DNA of 64,000 bases from an uncultured Akkermansia sp. (GTDB lineage: Bacteria > Verrucomicrobiota > Verrucomicrobiia > Verrucomicrobiales > Akkermansiaceae). Numbering within the stretch: position 1 is the stretch's first letter; every line of letters begins with the position of its first letter. The notes beneath the pieces are model-generated. The model was not told the DNA's origin and searched no databases. It saw only the letters and a list, made by a program, of their open reading frames with translations. Shown here in pieces: positions 7,885 to 17,585 of the stretch. The stretch lies in the NCBI GenBank assembly GCA_905200945.1, contig CAJKMG010000009.1, positions 1 through 64,000 of the forward strand, read 5' to 3'. Made by a program: the position numbers and the translations under genes.

Positions 7885-10800
7885 ATGACTGACTATATTT
7901 CCTTTCTGCGCCTTTTTTCATGTTCCTGCGCCTTGCTGGGCGCAGGAATGCTTCACGCTTCCGGTTTACAGCCCTGGCTGCGGGAGCTGTCCGTAATTCC
8001 GCCAGCGCCTTCCGCGGAGGGAAGGGATTCATGGATGCGGCAGCTATGGACGCGGACGGCGGAGTATGCTGCTTCCCTTTCCGAGCCTGCTGCCGCTGAC
8101 GATTGCGGGGATGCGATGGTTCTGCTGGTTCCCGTATTTCAGGCATGGCCGGACGGGAAGGCTGCCGGCTCCGCACTGGCGGAAATTCTTTCCGTTCCGG
8201 CAGAGAGTATTGGAGCCGTTTCTTCCTGGGATGACCTGGTTAAGCATCAGGAAGCCATTCAGGAACGAGTCCGTTTCCTCAGGCTGAAGAAGCTGGCGGC
8301 CTATTATGATTCTGCGGCCATCCGCCGCGCGGTGAAGCGAAACCGGGACAAGTACGGGGAACGGTACGCCGGAGCGGAAGGTTTTCTGGCGCGGCTGGAT
8401 GAGTGGGAGAAGGAGCTGGGGCCTCTGGACCGGTGGGTGGAGCAGGCCGGGCCGGGACAGGCGGCCCGGCTGCGGGAGATGGTGGATCTGCGGAGAAAAG
8501 CCCTGATTGAAACCCTGCCGGAACAGAACGGCCTGAAGGCATGGGTGAGCGTACGGCGTTTCAATCCGTCCGGGAAAAGTTCTTTCAATCATGACCGTCC
8601 GGCGAACTGGCAGGGGATTTCCAGCATGCCGGATTCCGGGCGCAGATACCGCAGCGGCATTGTGAAATTTAACGGGGTTTCCTCTTCTTCCCCTGTGGAG
8701 CAGCTGCTGGCGGATGACCGCTGGGTCGGGCATCTGGATATTGATTTTTCCGGGGAGAAGCTCATGTTCACCGGGAATGGATTCGGCAAGAAGGAAAACA
8801 GGCCCTGGGACGTGTTTGAGCTGGATTTGAAAACCGGGAAAAAGGAATCCCTTACCGCGCATATGCCGGCGGATACGGACAGCTATAATTCCTGCTACCT
8901 GCCGGACGGCCGGATTATTTTCGTCAATACTTCCGGCATGCAGGGGGTGCCCTGCGTGGCCGGGGTGGATTACGTGGGCAACCTCCACCTTTACGACCGG
9001 GAAAAGAAAACGACCCGCCGGCTTACCTTTGACCAGGACAATAACTGGTTCCCTACCATGCTGCCGGACGGCAGGGTGATGTTCCTGCGCTGGGAGTACA
9101 CGGAAAGCGCCCACTATTTCAGCCGCGTGCTGATGCACATGAATCCGGACGGCAGCGACCAGAAGGAATACTATGGTTCCAACTCCTACTGGCCCAACAG
9201 CTTGTTCAACGCGCGGCCCCTCCCCGGCAGGCCGGGCATGTTTGCGGGCATTGTCAGCGGGCACCATGGAGTCAAGAGGCTGGGGGAACTGGTGCTTTTT
9301 GACGTGAACAGGGGGCGCACCGTCACGGAGGGTGCCGTTCAGAAGATTCCGGGGTATGGAAAGCCCGTGGAAAACGTGACTAAAGATCAGCTGGTGCAGG
9401 GATTGAAGACTCCTTATTTCGCAGAACCTTATCCGTTGAATGACGAGTGTTTCCTGGCCGTTTCCTCCCCCTCCGGCAGCCAGGGCGTGACCAATGTGGT
9501 CTGGTGCGACATATACGATAACATTGTTCCTCTCACGGCCTCCTCCTACTTCGTCTATGCAGACCCCGCGCCCCTGGGGCCGCGCCAAAAACCGCCCGTG
9601 CTGCATGACCGGGTGAAGACGGAAAGCAAGACGGCTACGGTTTATATTTCCGACGTGTACCGGGGCCGCGCCATGGCCGGAGTGCCCAGAGGGGAAGCCA
9701 GGGCCCTGCGCGTGTTCATGTCCGAGTACAGCCCCCGCAATACGGGAAGCCACTATGCCATGGGCATGGAAAGCAACTGGGACTTGAAAGTGCTGTACGG
9801 CACCGTGCCCGTGAATCCTGACGGTTCCGCCATTTTCACGGCTCCCGTCTGCCAACCTCTGACGCTTCAGGTGCTGGACGGGGAGGGGCGCGCCCTGGCG
9901 CTGATGCGGAGCTGGTTTACCGCCATGCCGGGGGAAACGCTCAGCTGCATCGGCTGCCATGAACGGCAGAACTGCGCTCCACCCGCCAGGGCGGTCATGG
10001 CCTCCCGCCAGAAACCCGCCTCTATCGTCCCGTGGTACGGCCCCGCGCGTACCTTCTCCTTCATGAATGAAGTGCAGCCCGTGCTGGACCGCCATTGCAT
10101 ACGCTGCCACACAGCGGAAGGCAAGGCCCGTGAAGGAGTGCCGGATTTCATGACATTGGAGGCCGTCAAGGGGGCGCCCGCCCCCGGCTCCGTCTCTTAT
10201 TGGAACCTGCACCCCTATGTGCGCCGCAACGGACCGGAGGGAAACTATCTGGGGCTGGCCCCCACGGAGTTTTTCGCGGATACGTCGGAGCTTTACCAGC
10301 TCCTTAAAAAAGGCCACCATGGCGTGGAAATGCCGCAGGAGGACTGGAACCGCCTGGTTACGTGGATGGACATGAACGCCCCTTATCTGGGCGAATGGCC
10401 GGGAGAGCGCAATGAAGGGCTGCTGAAACGCCGTTATGACCTGCACGGCAGATTTTCAGGAGCGGAACGTAACTACGTGACGATGAAGGATTCCCTGTTC
10501 CGGAGAAGCGCCGGCGGTTCTATCCCTGATGCCGGGAAGCCCATTGCCGGCGCCGGAGGAAAGAGCGTTCCCGTTCCGGAAGCGCGTAATGAAACGCTGA
10601 CTGTGGATTTGGGGAACGGCGTGAACATGACATTCCGCCGTATTCCCGCAGGGAAGTTCAGGATGGGAAATGAACGGGAAACACCGGCGGAACGTCCTGT
10701 TTCCACGGTGGGGATTGAAAGGCCGTTCTGGATGGGTGAGGCGGAAGTGACGCTGGAGCAATACCGCCGCTTTGACCCGGAGTATGCTAACGGATGGTAT

Positions 10801-11430
10801 GACATGCATTACAAGGACCAGGTGAGGCCCGGATACGACATGGATGCCGATCCGCGTTTTCCCGTCATCCGGGTGCCTTGGGCCAGGGCCATGGAATTTT
10901 GCCGCTGGCTTTCCGGGAAAACCGGAAAAAAAGTGACCTTGCCTACGGAAGCGCAGTGGGAATACGCGGCCAGGGGGGGAGCTGATACGGATTTCTTCTT
11001 CGGGGAGCGGGATGCGGATTTTTCCGCGTATGCCAACCTGGGGGACGTGACGCTGAAGGAACTGGCCGTTTCCGGCGTGGATCCCAGGCCGATTAAAAAT
11101 CCCAACCGTTTCTGGGACTTCGTGCCGAGGGATGAAACATACAATGACGGAAAGCTCCATCTGGCCCCCGTCAAGAGTTACAGGCCGAATGCCTACGGAT
11201 TGTACGACATGATCGGCAATGCCGCGGAATGGACCCGTTCCGAATACAGGCCCTATCCCTGGAAGGAAGGGGACGGGCGCAATGAAGGCCTGGACTCCCG
11301 TATCCCCCGTGCGGTGCGCGGCGGTTCCTGGTATGACCGTCCCAGACGGGCCACCTCCTCCTGGCGCTGGGGATATCCCGGCTGGCGTCCGGTGTATAAC
11401 GTGGGGTTCCGGGTAATCATAGAAGACTGA
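7885..11430 (+). CDS. Exported propeller/haem protein with SUMF1-like C-terminal domain
   Basis: This is a 1181-residue secreted protein. The ATG at 7885 opens a signal peptide (basic-poor start, then LFSCSCALLGAGMLHASG); an upstream in-frame GTG at 7825 is less likely. Residues about 250-640 contain propeller-like motifs (LMFTGNGFGKKENRPWDVFE, SYLP/MLPDGRVMF repeats), as in the hydrazine synthase alpha-like family of Planctomycetes-Verrucomicrobia. CXXCH motifs at Cys688 (CIGCH) and Cys738 (CIRCH) suggest covalent haem c. Residues about 900-1181 form a formylglycine-generating-enzyme-like domain (IPAGKFRMGNE to GGSWYDRP to NVGFR), but the cysteines used by true FGE are missing. Substrate unknown. 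It heads a probable operon with the next two genes. Confidence 0.7.
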   Translation: MTDYISFLRLFSCSCALLGAGMLHASGLQPWLRELSVIPPAPSAEGRDSWMRQLWTRTAEYAASLSEPAAADDCGDAMVLLVPVFQAWPDGKAAGSALAEILSVPAESIGAVSSWDDLVKHQEAIQERVRFLRLKKLAAYYDSAAIRRAVKRNRDKYGERYAGAEGFLARLDEWEKELGPLDRWVEQAGPGQAARLREMVDLRRKALIETLPEQNGLKAWVSVRRFNPSGKSSFNHDRPANWQGISSMPDSGRRYRSGIVKFNGVSSSSPVEQLLADDRWVGHLDIDFSGEKLMFTGNGFGKKENRPWDVFELDLKTGKKESLTAHMPADTDSYNSCYLPDGRIIFVNTSGMQGVPCVAGVDYVGNLHLYDREKKTTRRLTFDQDNNWFPTMLPDGRVMFLRWEYTESAHYFSRVLMHMNPDGSDQKEYYGSNSYWPNSLFNARPLPGRPGMFAGIVSGHHGVKRLGELVLFDVNRGRTVTEGAVQKIPGYGKPVENVTKDQLVQGLKTPYFAEPYPLNDECFLAVSSPSGSQGVTNVVWCDIYDNIVPLTASSYFVYADPAPLGPRQKPPVLHDRVKTESKTATVYISDVYRGRAMAGVPRGEARALRVFMSEYSPRNTGSHYAMGMESNWDLKVLYGTVPVNPDGSAIFTAPVCQPLTLQVLDGEGRALALMRSWFTAMPGETLSCIGCHERQNCAPPARAVMASRQKPASIVPWYGPARTFSFMNEVQPVLDRHCIRCHTAEGKAREGVPDFMTLEAVKGAPAPGSVSYWNLHPYVRRNGPEGNYLGLAPTEFFADTSELYQLLKKGHHGVEMPQEDWNRLVTWMDMNAPYLGEWPGERNEGLLKRRYDLHGRFSGAERNYVTMKDSLFRRSAGGSIPDAGKPIAGAGGKSVPVPEARNETLTVDLGNGVNMTFRRIPAGKFRMGNERETPAERPVSTVGIERPFWMGEAEVTLEQYRRFDPEYANGWYDMHYKDQVRPGYDMDADPRFPVIRVPWARAMEFCRWLSGKTGKKVTLPTEAQWEYAARGGADTDFFFGERDADFSAYANLGDVTLKELAVSGVDPRPIKNPNRFWDFVPRDETYNDGKLHLAPVKSYRPNAYGLYDMIGNAAEWTRSEYRPYPWKEGDGRNEGLDSRIPRAVRGGSWYDRPRRATSSWRWGYPGWRPVYNVGFRVIIED

Positions 11431-11444
11431 TTGTTGAAATTGCC

Positions 11445-13307
11445 ATGAAACTGACAAAAATGCTCCGCGTCTCTGCGACTGCCCTTGGCTGCCTGCTGGC
11501 CCTCATTTCATGCAGGCAGGAGCCGGATGCTGCTTCCGGCCCTCTGGCTCCGGTGGATGTGAAGGTCGTCAATCACCTGGTTGCCGTGCTGGGGCATGAG
11601 AGATGCGTGCTGGAACTGGTGGACCCTGCTTCCGGGGAAAAGGTGAAAAGCATCCGGCTGGCCCAGCCTCCCAACGGCATGGCCGTGGATGGAGCAACGG
11701 CCTATGTGGCGGAAGGCGGCCCGCGCGGAGTGGTGGAAGTAGTGGACCTGGAAAGCGGGACGTTGAAGCGTTCTTTTCCTGCCGGGCATACGCCCATGTC
11801 TCCCGTGGTGCGGGGGGGAAAGCTGTATGTGGCCTGCCGGTTTGATTCCCGCGTGCTGGAAATGGACGCCGCTGCCGGAACCGTGCTGAATTCCTGGAAT
11901 GTCCCCCGTGAACCCGTGGCTCTGGCCGTTTCTCCGGACGGCAGGAAAATCTGGGCTGCCGGCCATTTGCCGGCCGGGGCTGCGGACGGGGATTTCACGG
12001 CTGCCGCGCTGACTCTGGTGGAAGATGGAAAAGCGGTCCATTTCCCGCTTTCCAACGGGACGCAGGGAGTGCGCGGAATGGCGATAAGCCCGGATGGCCG
12101 CTATCTGGCCGTGGCGCATGTATTGAGCCGGTACCAGGTGCCCACCACGCAGCTGGACCGCGGCTGGATGAATACGAATGCCGTGACGGTTATCGATACG
12201 GACGAGCCGGACAAGCCTCATCCCGTTCTGCTGGATGACCCGGATGCGGGGGCGGCCAATCCGTGGGGCGTTTCTTTTTCCGGAGATGGCGGAAAACTGT
12301 TTGTGACGCATGCGGGGACGCATGAACTCTCCATAATTGATTTCCCGGCCCTGCTGGAGCGCATGAAGCGGGAAGGCCGGCGCAATGAGCCGGTTTCCGA
12401 AAGGCTTGGTTTCCTGCACGGTCTCCGCACCCGGATCGCTCTGCCCTTGAACGGTCCGCGCGCCGTGGCCTCCGATGGGAAAAACGTTTATGTGGCCGGC
12501 TACTTTTCTGATTCTCTGGCGGAAGTTTCCCTGAAGGATGCCTGCAAATCCAGGGCAATTCCCCTGAACGGCCAATTCCGGCCTTCCCGGGAAAAACTGG
12601 GGGAACGGTATTTTAATGATGCCTCCCATTGCTTCCAGGGGTGGCAGAGCTGCGCCACCTGCCACCCGGACGGCCGGGTGGACGGCCTGAACTGGGATCT
12701 GCTGAATGACGGCATGGGCAACCCGAAAAATACGCGCACCATGTTCCTTTCCCACCGGACAAACCCGGTGATGACGCTGGGCGTCCGCGCCTCTGCGGAA
12801 GTGGCCGTGACGGCAGGTTTTGTGCACATCCAGTTTCTGGAGCCTTCCGGTGAACTGGCGGAATGCGTGAATGCATACCTGAAAAACATGAAGGAAGTTC
12901 CCAGCCCGTTCCTGGTGGCTCATCTCCCTTCCAAACAGCAGACGGGGGGGGAGGGGTGCGCCCAGTGCCATGCTCCCGGCGTGGAACGGGGAGCCTTGTC
13001 CGAATCTGCCCGGAGGGGCAGGGAAGTGTTTAAAACAGCCGGGTGCGTGCGGTGCCACCCCCATCCTTACTTCACTACCAAGGAACTGGTGGCCACGGGG
13101 ACGGCCACGGGGCTGGATGAAGGTAAAAGCGTTCTGGTGCCCTCCCTGGTGGAAGTGTGGCGGACCGCCCCTTACCTGCACGACGGCCGGGCGAAGACGA
13201 TACGGGAAGCCATTACGACATGCAATCCGGGGGATATCCGCGGGAAGACGAGTTCCCTGAATGACCGAGAACTGGAGGATTTGATCAATTACGTGCAGTC
13301 CCTGTAA
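11445..13307 (+). CDS. YVTN-propeller multihaem cytochrome c lipoprotein
   Basis: The 620-residue protein begins with a lipoprotein signal ending in a lipobox-like LISC (Cys23). Residues about 40-390 are YncE/YVTN-type propeller repeats (LAVSPDGRKIWAAG, MAISPDGRYLAVAH, VSFSGDGGKLFVTH). The C-terminal part resembles the di-haem peroxidase MauG/CcpA fold and has CXXCH motifs at Cys403 (CATCH), Cys505 (CAQCH) and Cys534 (CVRCH), with the typical late APYLHDGR motif. It starts 14 bases after the preceding haem protein, so the two probably work together in the periplasm. It could be an electron carrier, a peroxidase, or a MauG-like protein-modifying enzyme. The sequence alone does not decide. Confidence 0.75.
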   Translation: MKLTKMLRVSATALGCLLALISCRQEPDAASGPLAPVDVKVVNHLVAVLGHERCVLELVDPASGEKVKSIRLAQPPNGMAVDGATAYVAEGGPRGVVEVVDLESGTLKRSFPAGHTPMSPVVRGGKLYVACRFDSRVLEMDAAAGTVLNSWNVPREPVALAVSPDGRKIWAAGHLPAGAADGDFTAAALTLVEDGKAVHFPLSNGTQGVRGMAISPDGRYLAVAHVLSRYQVPTTQLDRGWMNTNAVTVIDTDEPDKPHPVLLDDPDAGAANPWGVSFSGDGGKLFVTHAGTHELSIIDFPALLERMKREGRRNEPVSERLGFLHGLRTRIALPLNGPRAVASDGKNVYVAGYFSDSLAEVSLKDACKSRAIPLNGQFRPSREKLGERYFNDASHCFQGWQSCATCHPDGRVDGLNWDLLNDGMGNPKNTRTMFLSHRTNPVMTLGVRASAEVAVTAGFVHIQFLEPSGELAECVNAYLKNMKEVPSPFLVAHLPSKQQTGGEGCAQCHAPGVERGALSESARRGREVFKTAGCVRCHPHPYFTTKELVATGTATGLDEGKSVLVPSLVEVWRTAPYLHDGRAKTIREAITTCNPGDIRGKTSSLNDRELEDLINYVQSL

Positions 13308-13321
13308 AAGGGAGGGAGGAC

Positions 13322-14449
13322 ATGATGACGGCGAATGTACCTGAACAACTGGAATGGTCCGGAAAAAACGGGGCGGAAGAACGCTTCTTCTGCATGACGG
13401 CGGAGCCGGGTGCGAGTTTTGAGGAAGAACTGCAATCCCTGATGGCCAGGTACCGCCATCTGGGGGGCGGGGAAGAAGATGAATTCCTGCTGCGTTTCCA
13501 TGTCAGCGACCCGGTGCGCCAGTTGGCTCCGTTGCGGCGGATGATAGGGGAGAGGAACTCCTATGTTTCCATGGTTGGGCAGCCACCTGCGAACGGGGCC
13601 CGCGTGGCTCTGGAAGCCTGGCACATCGGCGGAATGTTGGGAAAAAGGCGTATGGCGGAGCAGGGCGGAACGGTCGTGGAAGCCCTCCGCGCGCATTACC
13701 GGCTGTTCCTGGCGGGCAGGAGGGAATTCTCCTCCCCGGACAGCTGCGGCCAGATGAGGGAGGAATTCCGCTGGCTGGACCGGATTGCCGCCTTACAGGG
13801 GAGAGCCGTGCCGGATTTGGTTCACCGCACCTGGATTTACTGCCGGGACATTGACAACAACTACCGGGGATTGGTGGAAGGCCGCAACGGATGCTTTGAC
13901 CGTTACGGGCTGACGCCGGAGAGCCATTTCATCGCCAGTACCGGCATTGAAGGCTGTACGGAACTGCCGGGCCGCCTGCTGCATATGGACAGTCTGGGCA
14001 TCGCGGGGCTGGAGCCCGGGCAGGTCCGGTACATGGAAGCGCCGGACTACCTGTCCCCCACGCATGTGTACCGGGTGGCCTTTGAGCGCGGCGTCCGTAT
14101 TGTGTACGGGGACCGCTCCCATTATTTCCTTTCCGGCACCGCCAGTATTGACGCGGAGGGAAACATTGTCCATCCGGGGGACGTGGTGGGCCAGACGGCC
14201 CGCACCCTGGAAAATATGAGCGCCCTGATGGAAAGGAGCGGGGGAAGCCTGTCCGACCTGAAGCAGGCCGTAGTGTACCTGCGCGACTGGGCAGACCGGG
14301 AAACGGTCCGGCACCGGCTGATGGACTCTCCGCTGGCCGCAGTGCCGCATGTGATGCTGAAAGCCCCTGTCTGCCGCCCCGGCTGGCTGGTGGAAATAGA
14401 CGGGATAGCCGTTAATGGAGCCGGAGAGGCAGCCTTTGCCCCTTTGTAA
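13322..14449 (+). CDS. Chorismatase/Rid-superfamily-like enzyme
   Basis: The 375-residue protein has no signal peptide. Its C-terminal half carries YjgF/Rid-type features: FLSGTASIDAEGNIVHPGDV, QTARTLENMSALMERSGGSL, VVYLRDWAD and the end motif CRPGWLVEIDGIAV. This two-part layout with a conserved Cys-Arg-Glu end resembles FkbO/Hyg5/XanB2 chorismatases, which cleave chorismate to hydroxybenzoates or dihydrocyclohexadienes. A strong Shine-Dalgarno sequence (GGGAGGGAGGA) precedes the ATG at 13322; a second ATG follows immediately. The gene lies 14 bases after the cytochrome gene, an unusual cytoplasmic partner for exported haem proteins. Chorismate use is inference from the family. Confidence 0.65.
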   Translation: MMTANVPEQLEWSGKNGAEERFFCMTAEPGASFEEELQSLMARYRHLGGGEEDEFLLRFHVSDPVRQLAPLRRMIGERNSYVSMVGQPPANGARVALEAWHIGGMLGKRRMAEQGGTVVEALRAHYRLFLAGRREFSSPDSCGQMREEFRWLDRIAALQGRAVPDLVHRTWIYCRDIDNNYRGLVEGRNGCFDRYGLTPESHFIASTGIEGCTELPGRLLHMDSLGIAGLEPGQVRYMEAPDYLSPTHVYRVAFERGVRIVYGDRSHYFLSGTASIDAEGNIVHPGDVVGQTARTLENMSALMERSGGSLSDLKQAVVYLRDWADRETVRHRLMDSPLAAVPHVMLKAPVCRPGWLVEIDGIAVNGAGEAAFAPL

Positions 14450-14528
14450 ATCCTGCCGTTCCCGGAACCTTGGCGCACGGGCGATTTCCCTTGTTATCCC
14501 GTGCACGGAAATGGTATCATGAAAGCGC

Positions 14529-14912
14529 ATGACTTATCGCCTTAATACAGACCGTCTGGTATTTTTTTCCGTGCTGTTGTGGGTGCTGTTGCCGCCGGGC
14601 GTTTTTGCCTGGGAAGGGAATCCTCCGGGTCCGGATAATGTGCGGTGGCTGGAGCAGTTCTGTTCCAGCTACATGCAGTTTCTGACCCTGGGCGGCGTGT
14701 TGTGCGCGGTGATTGGTTTTGTGTGCGCCGTCCTGGTCTGGCTGGTGCATCGTCTGGACTGGGCGCGGAGCTTGAAAATCAGCGTGCTGTTTGTCATGTC
14801 CATCCTGTGCCTGGTCTTGTATGGCGGCTCGCTTTCCTTTGCCGTGTTTTATCTTCCCCTGGCCCTGATTAACCCCGCCGTGTATTGTTTCAGCGTCGGC
14901 CGGACGGAATGA
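14529..14912 (+). CDS. Small membrane protein of unknown function
   Basis: This 127-residue protein has a possible signal or first membrane segment (LVFFSVLLWVLLPPGVFA) and three further hydrophobic stretches (FLTLGGVLCAVIGFVCAVLV, ISVLFVMSILCLVLYGG, SFAVFYLPLALINPAVYC). No family is recognised. It lies 79 bases after the chorismatase-like gene, so it may or may not share the operon. The ATG at 14529 was chosen because it opens the hydrophobic N-terminus. Confidence 0.55.
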   Translation: MTYRLNTDRLVFFSVLLWVLLPPGVFAWEGNPPGPDNVRWLEQFCSSYMQFLTLGGVLCAVIGFVCAVLVWLVHRLDWARSLKISVLFVMSILCLVLYGGSLSFAVFYLPLALINPAVYCFSVGRTE

Positions 14913-15149
14913 GCGGAGGGGGATTTGAAGGAATAGAAGGAGGATTCTAAAGGTTTTTAATGAAAATATTATGCCGTTGCGGCAGAGGAGGGCTGAATGA
15001 GAGTTCCTGGCGGCGACGGAGTAATGTTTCTCCTGGGGGAAGATGAGACTTTATGATTTTATTTTCTAGTGTATCTCTTTGATTTTCAAAGGTAGCAAGA
15101 TTTGCCCCGGAGGCGTCCGCGGCGAGAACGGCTCCGGGTGTTTATGCTT

Positions 15150-16790
15150 TTATAAAGATTGCGGATGTAATGCGCGGATGCTCCAGTCACCGAATCCTTC
15201 CCCCTGGTTGCGTTCCGCCGCAAAACGTGCAAATACTGGTCGGAGCACGTCTGCGATTTCCTTTACGGGTACAGATTCCTGATAGATGAAGCCCAGCCTG
15301 TCTCCTCTTCTGGAACCGCCCATCCAGATGTTGTACTTGCCCGGACCTCTGCCGACGAAAGCCAGTTCTGCCAGATATGGTCTGGAGCATCCGTTGGGAC
15401 ACCCGGTCATGCGGATGGAAATGTCTTCGTCCCATAGCCCCAGTTCTTTTAACTGCGGTTCCAGTTCATCCACCAGTTTTGGAAGCAGCCTTTCGGAGTC
15501 TGTAAGGGCCTGCGGGCAAAATGGCAGGCTGGTACAGGCGGAGGAATTGCGCCTGAGCCCCGAATCGTTGGGGAGAAGATTGTACTTCCCAATGATGGAT
15601 TTGATTTGCTCGGCAGTATCCGGTGTGATGCCGTCAATGACCAGATTCTGATTGCCTGTGATAAAAAAATCTCCTTGATGAATGGAAGCTATTTCATGAA
15701 AAGCGGTTTTGAGCTGTTGCCTGTTTGAATTCTGGATGCGGCCTCCTTCAATTTCAATGGTCTGGCGGCCAGGAACATCTGCGGCGTCTCCGTTCGTAGA
15801 TAATGAAAAAGGTCTGGCCGCTTGAAGCGAAAATGGAAGGCGTGTTGCAAGTTCGTTAGTGAACCAGTCCAGCCCTTTGCCGGCAATGGTGTACCTGAGC
15901 CGGGATGTTTTTCTGTTGCAGCGGGTGCTGAATTCTTTATGGATCAAAAGCACCTGCCGGGCTACTTCCTCCACCTGTTCCGGGAAACAGAATCCGATAA
16001 TATCCGCAAGGCGGGGGAAAGAACCGGGATTGCCGTAAGCATAGCCCATTCCTCCGCCGGCCAGGATGTCATATCCCAGGAGTTTCCCTTCTTTTTCAAT
16101 AGCCACGAAGCTCAGGTCCTGAGCGTATACATCCACATCATTTTCCGGGGGAAGCGTAAAAGCGATTTTAAATTTGCGCGGCAAATATCCGGGACCGTAC
16201 AAAGGCTCCTCCTCCGCGCCCGAGTAGATACGTTTGGCATCCAGCCATATTTCATGATAGGCATGTGTCTGCGGTTCCAGTTTTCGTGAGAGTTCCCGGG
16301 CCTGATTGAAGACTGTCTCATGGATGCCGGAATCTTCCGGGTGCAGAGAAACCATGACATTGCGCGTGGCGTCCCCACTGGCGGCAATCGTGGTGATGGC
16401 CGCGTGGTGGATATCTTTCATGGTCTGTTTCAAGTCCTGTTTGACGACTCCGTGGATTTGAATGGCCTGGCGTGTCGTAAGTTTAAGGGTGCCGTTGCCG
16501 AATTGGTCGCTTAGCGTTTCCGCGGCCAGCCATTGGCTGGGCGTAATGCGGCCTCCGGGGAGGCGCAGCCTCAACATGAATAACCAGTTTCTTTCCTGTC
16601 CGTTTTTCTTCCGGATAAGCCGTTCATCCCGGTTATCCTGCTGGGTAATTCCGTGGAATTTCAGCAGAAATTCTTCTTCGGACGGGAAATGGGTAATGCC
16701 GCCGTCATGAAGGAGGCCAGAGATGTTTCCTCTGAGGAAATCGCTTTCCTCCTTGATTCTTTCGTTGGATGTGTATCCTTCTTTAATCAT
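15150..16790 (-). CDS. Assimilatory sulfite reductase, sirohaem/iron-sulfur subunit
   Basis: The 546-residue enzyme reduces sulfite to sulfide in cytoplasmic cysteine synthesis. It has the duplicated nitrite/sulfite reductase fold. The four cluster-binding cysteines sit in ACTSLPFCPQAL (Cys-X5-Cys) and MTGCPNGCSRP (Cys-X3-Cys). The first half contains FMLRLRLPGGRITPSQW and TTRQAIQIHGV. No flavoprotein partner (CysJ) is encoded nearby, and the size fits a ferredoxin-dependent or stand-alone hemoprotein form. It is the last gene of the sulfur cluster, 15 bases after the ABC permease. Sulfite is preferred over nitrite because of the neighbouring cys genes. Confidence 0.9.
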   Translation of the reverse strand: MIKEGYTSNERIKEESDFLRGNISGLLHDGGITHFPSEEEFLLKFHGITQQDNRDERLIRKKNGQERNWLFMLRLRLPGGRITPSQWLAAETLSDQFGNGTLKLTTRQAIQIHGVVKQDLKQTMKDIHHAAITTIAASGDATRNVMVSLHPEDSGIHETVFNQARELSRKLEPQTHAYHEIWLDAKRIYSGAEEEPLYGPGYLPRKFKIAFTLPPENDVDVYAQDLSFVAIEKEGKLLGYDILAGGGMGYAYGNPGSFPRLADIIGFCFPEQVEEVARQVLLIHKEFSTRCNRKTSRLRYTIAGKGLDWFTNELATRLPFSLQAARPFSLSTNGDAADVPGRQTIEIEGGRIQNSNRQQLKTAFHEIASIHQGDFFITGNQNLVIDGITPDTAEQIKSIIGKYNLLPNDSGLRRNSSACTSLPFCPQALTDSERLLPKLVDELEPQLKELGLWDEDISIRMTGCPNGCSRPYLAELAFVGRGPGKYNIWMGGSRRGDRLGFIYQESVPVKEIADVLRPVFARFAAERNQGEGFGDWSIRALHPQSL

Positions 16791-16805
16791 AATATTTTCT
16801 GTGGG

Positions 16806-17585
16806 TTAAGCTAAATTAGTCCCCCAGCGTCTGTAGATGGCTTGTTCCAGGGGGGAGAAAAGGAGTTTGTCTGAGAGCAGTCCTATGAGAATAATAACGA
16901 ACATGATGCCCATGACCTGCTCCATGGAATTGAGCTCTCTTCCGAAGTGCAGGAGCTGTCCCAATCCCAGTCCTGTCAGGATGGGAACAAAAATTTCTGC
17001 GGACATCAGGGAGCGCCAGGAGAAGGCCCAGCCCTGCTTCATGCCGCTGACGATGAATGGAGCAGAGGCCGGAAGCGTGACGAAGAGCAGAGTGTAGGCA
17101 GAGCCTGCTCCCATTGTCCGTGCTGCGCGGGCATAAATCGGAGGGACGTTGGCAAGTCCATTTTCTGTGGCCAGTATAACCGACCAGACGGTACCCATGA
17201 CAACGACGAACAAGATGGCCGCTTCTTCCTGACCGAACCACAGGATAGCCAGAGGAACCCAGCAAACGCTGGGAAGCCCTTGAAATCCCAATGCCAGAAC
17301 TCCGATGGTGTTTCTTATTAGCTGGAAACGGGCAGATAAAAGTCCTGCTGGAATTCCGATGGAGATTCCGGCCAGGTACCCCAGGAGCAGTCTCCGGATA
17401 GTAACGACCGTAGCGGACCAGAGAGAATTGTCCCTGATTGCTTCTTCAAGATAGCCGCTTATGGCGGAAGGCGCCGGGAATAGGAAAGGCCTCCACCAAC
17501 CGGATAGAGAACCGTATTCCCATATAGCCATGACCAGCAAGATGAATACCGAGGATTGGAGAATATTTTTTATGGAAGGGTGCAT
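16806..17585 (-). CDS. SsuC/TauC-type ABC transporter permease
   Basis: This 259-residue inner-membrane protein has about six hydrophobic segments and the permease EAA-type loop (ARTMGAGSAYTLLFVTLPAS then PFIVSGMKQGW), typical of the nitrate/sulfonate/taurine family. It overlaps the 3' end of the ATPase gene by 16 bases, so translation is coupled. No desulfonating enzyme (SsuD, TauD) lies in the cluster. The cargo could therefore be sulfate or another small sulfur anion rather than an alkanesulfonate; that is inference. Confidence 0.88.
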   Translation of the reverse strand: MHPSIKNILQSSVFILLVMAIWEYGSLSGWWRPFLFPAPSAISGYLEEAIRDNSLWSATVVTIRRLLLGYLAGISIGIPAGLLSARFQLIRNTIGVLALGFQGLPSVCWVPLAILWFGQEEAAILFVVVMGTVWSVILATENGLANVPPIYARAARTMGAGSAYTLLFVTLPASAPFIVSGMKQGWAFSWRSLMSAEIFVPILTGLGLGQLLHFGRELNSMEQVMGIMFVIILIGLLSDKLLFSPLEQAIYRRWGTNLA

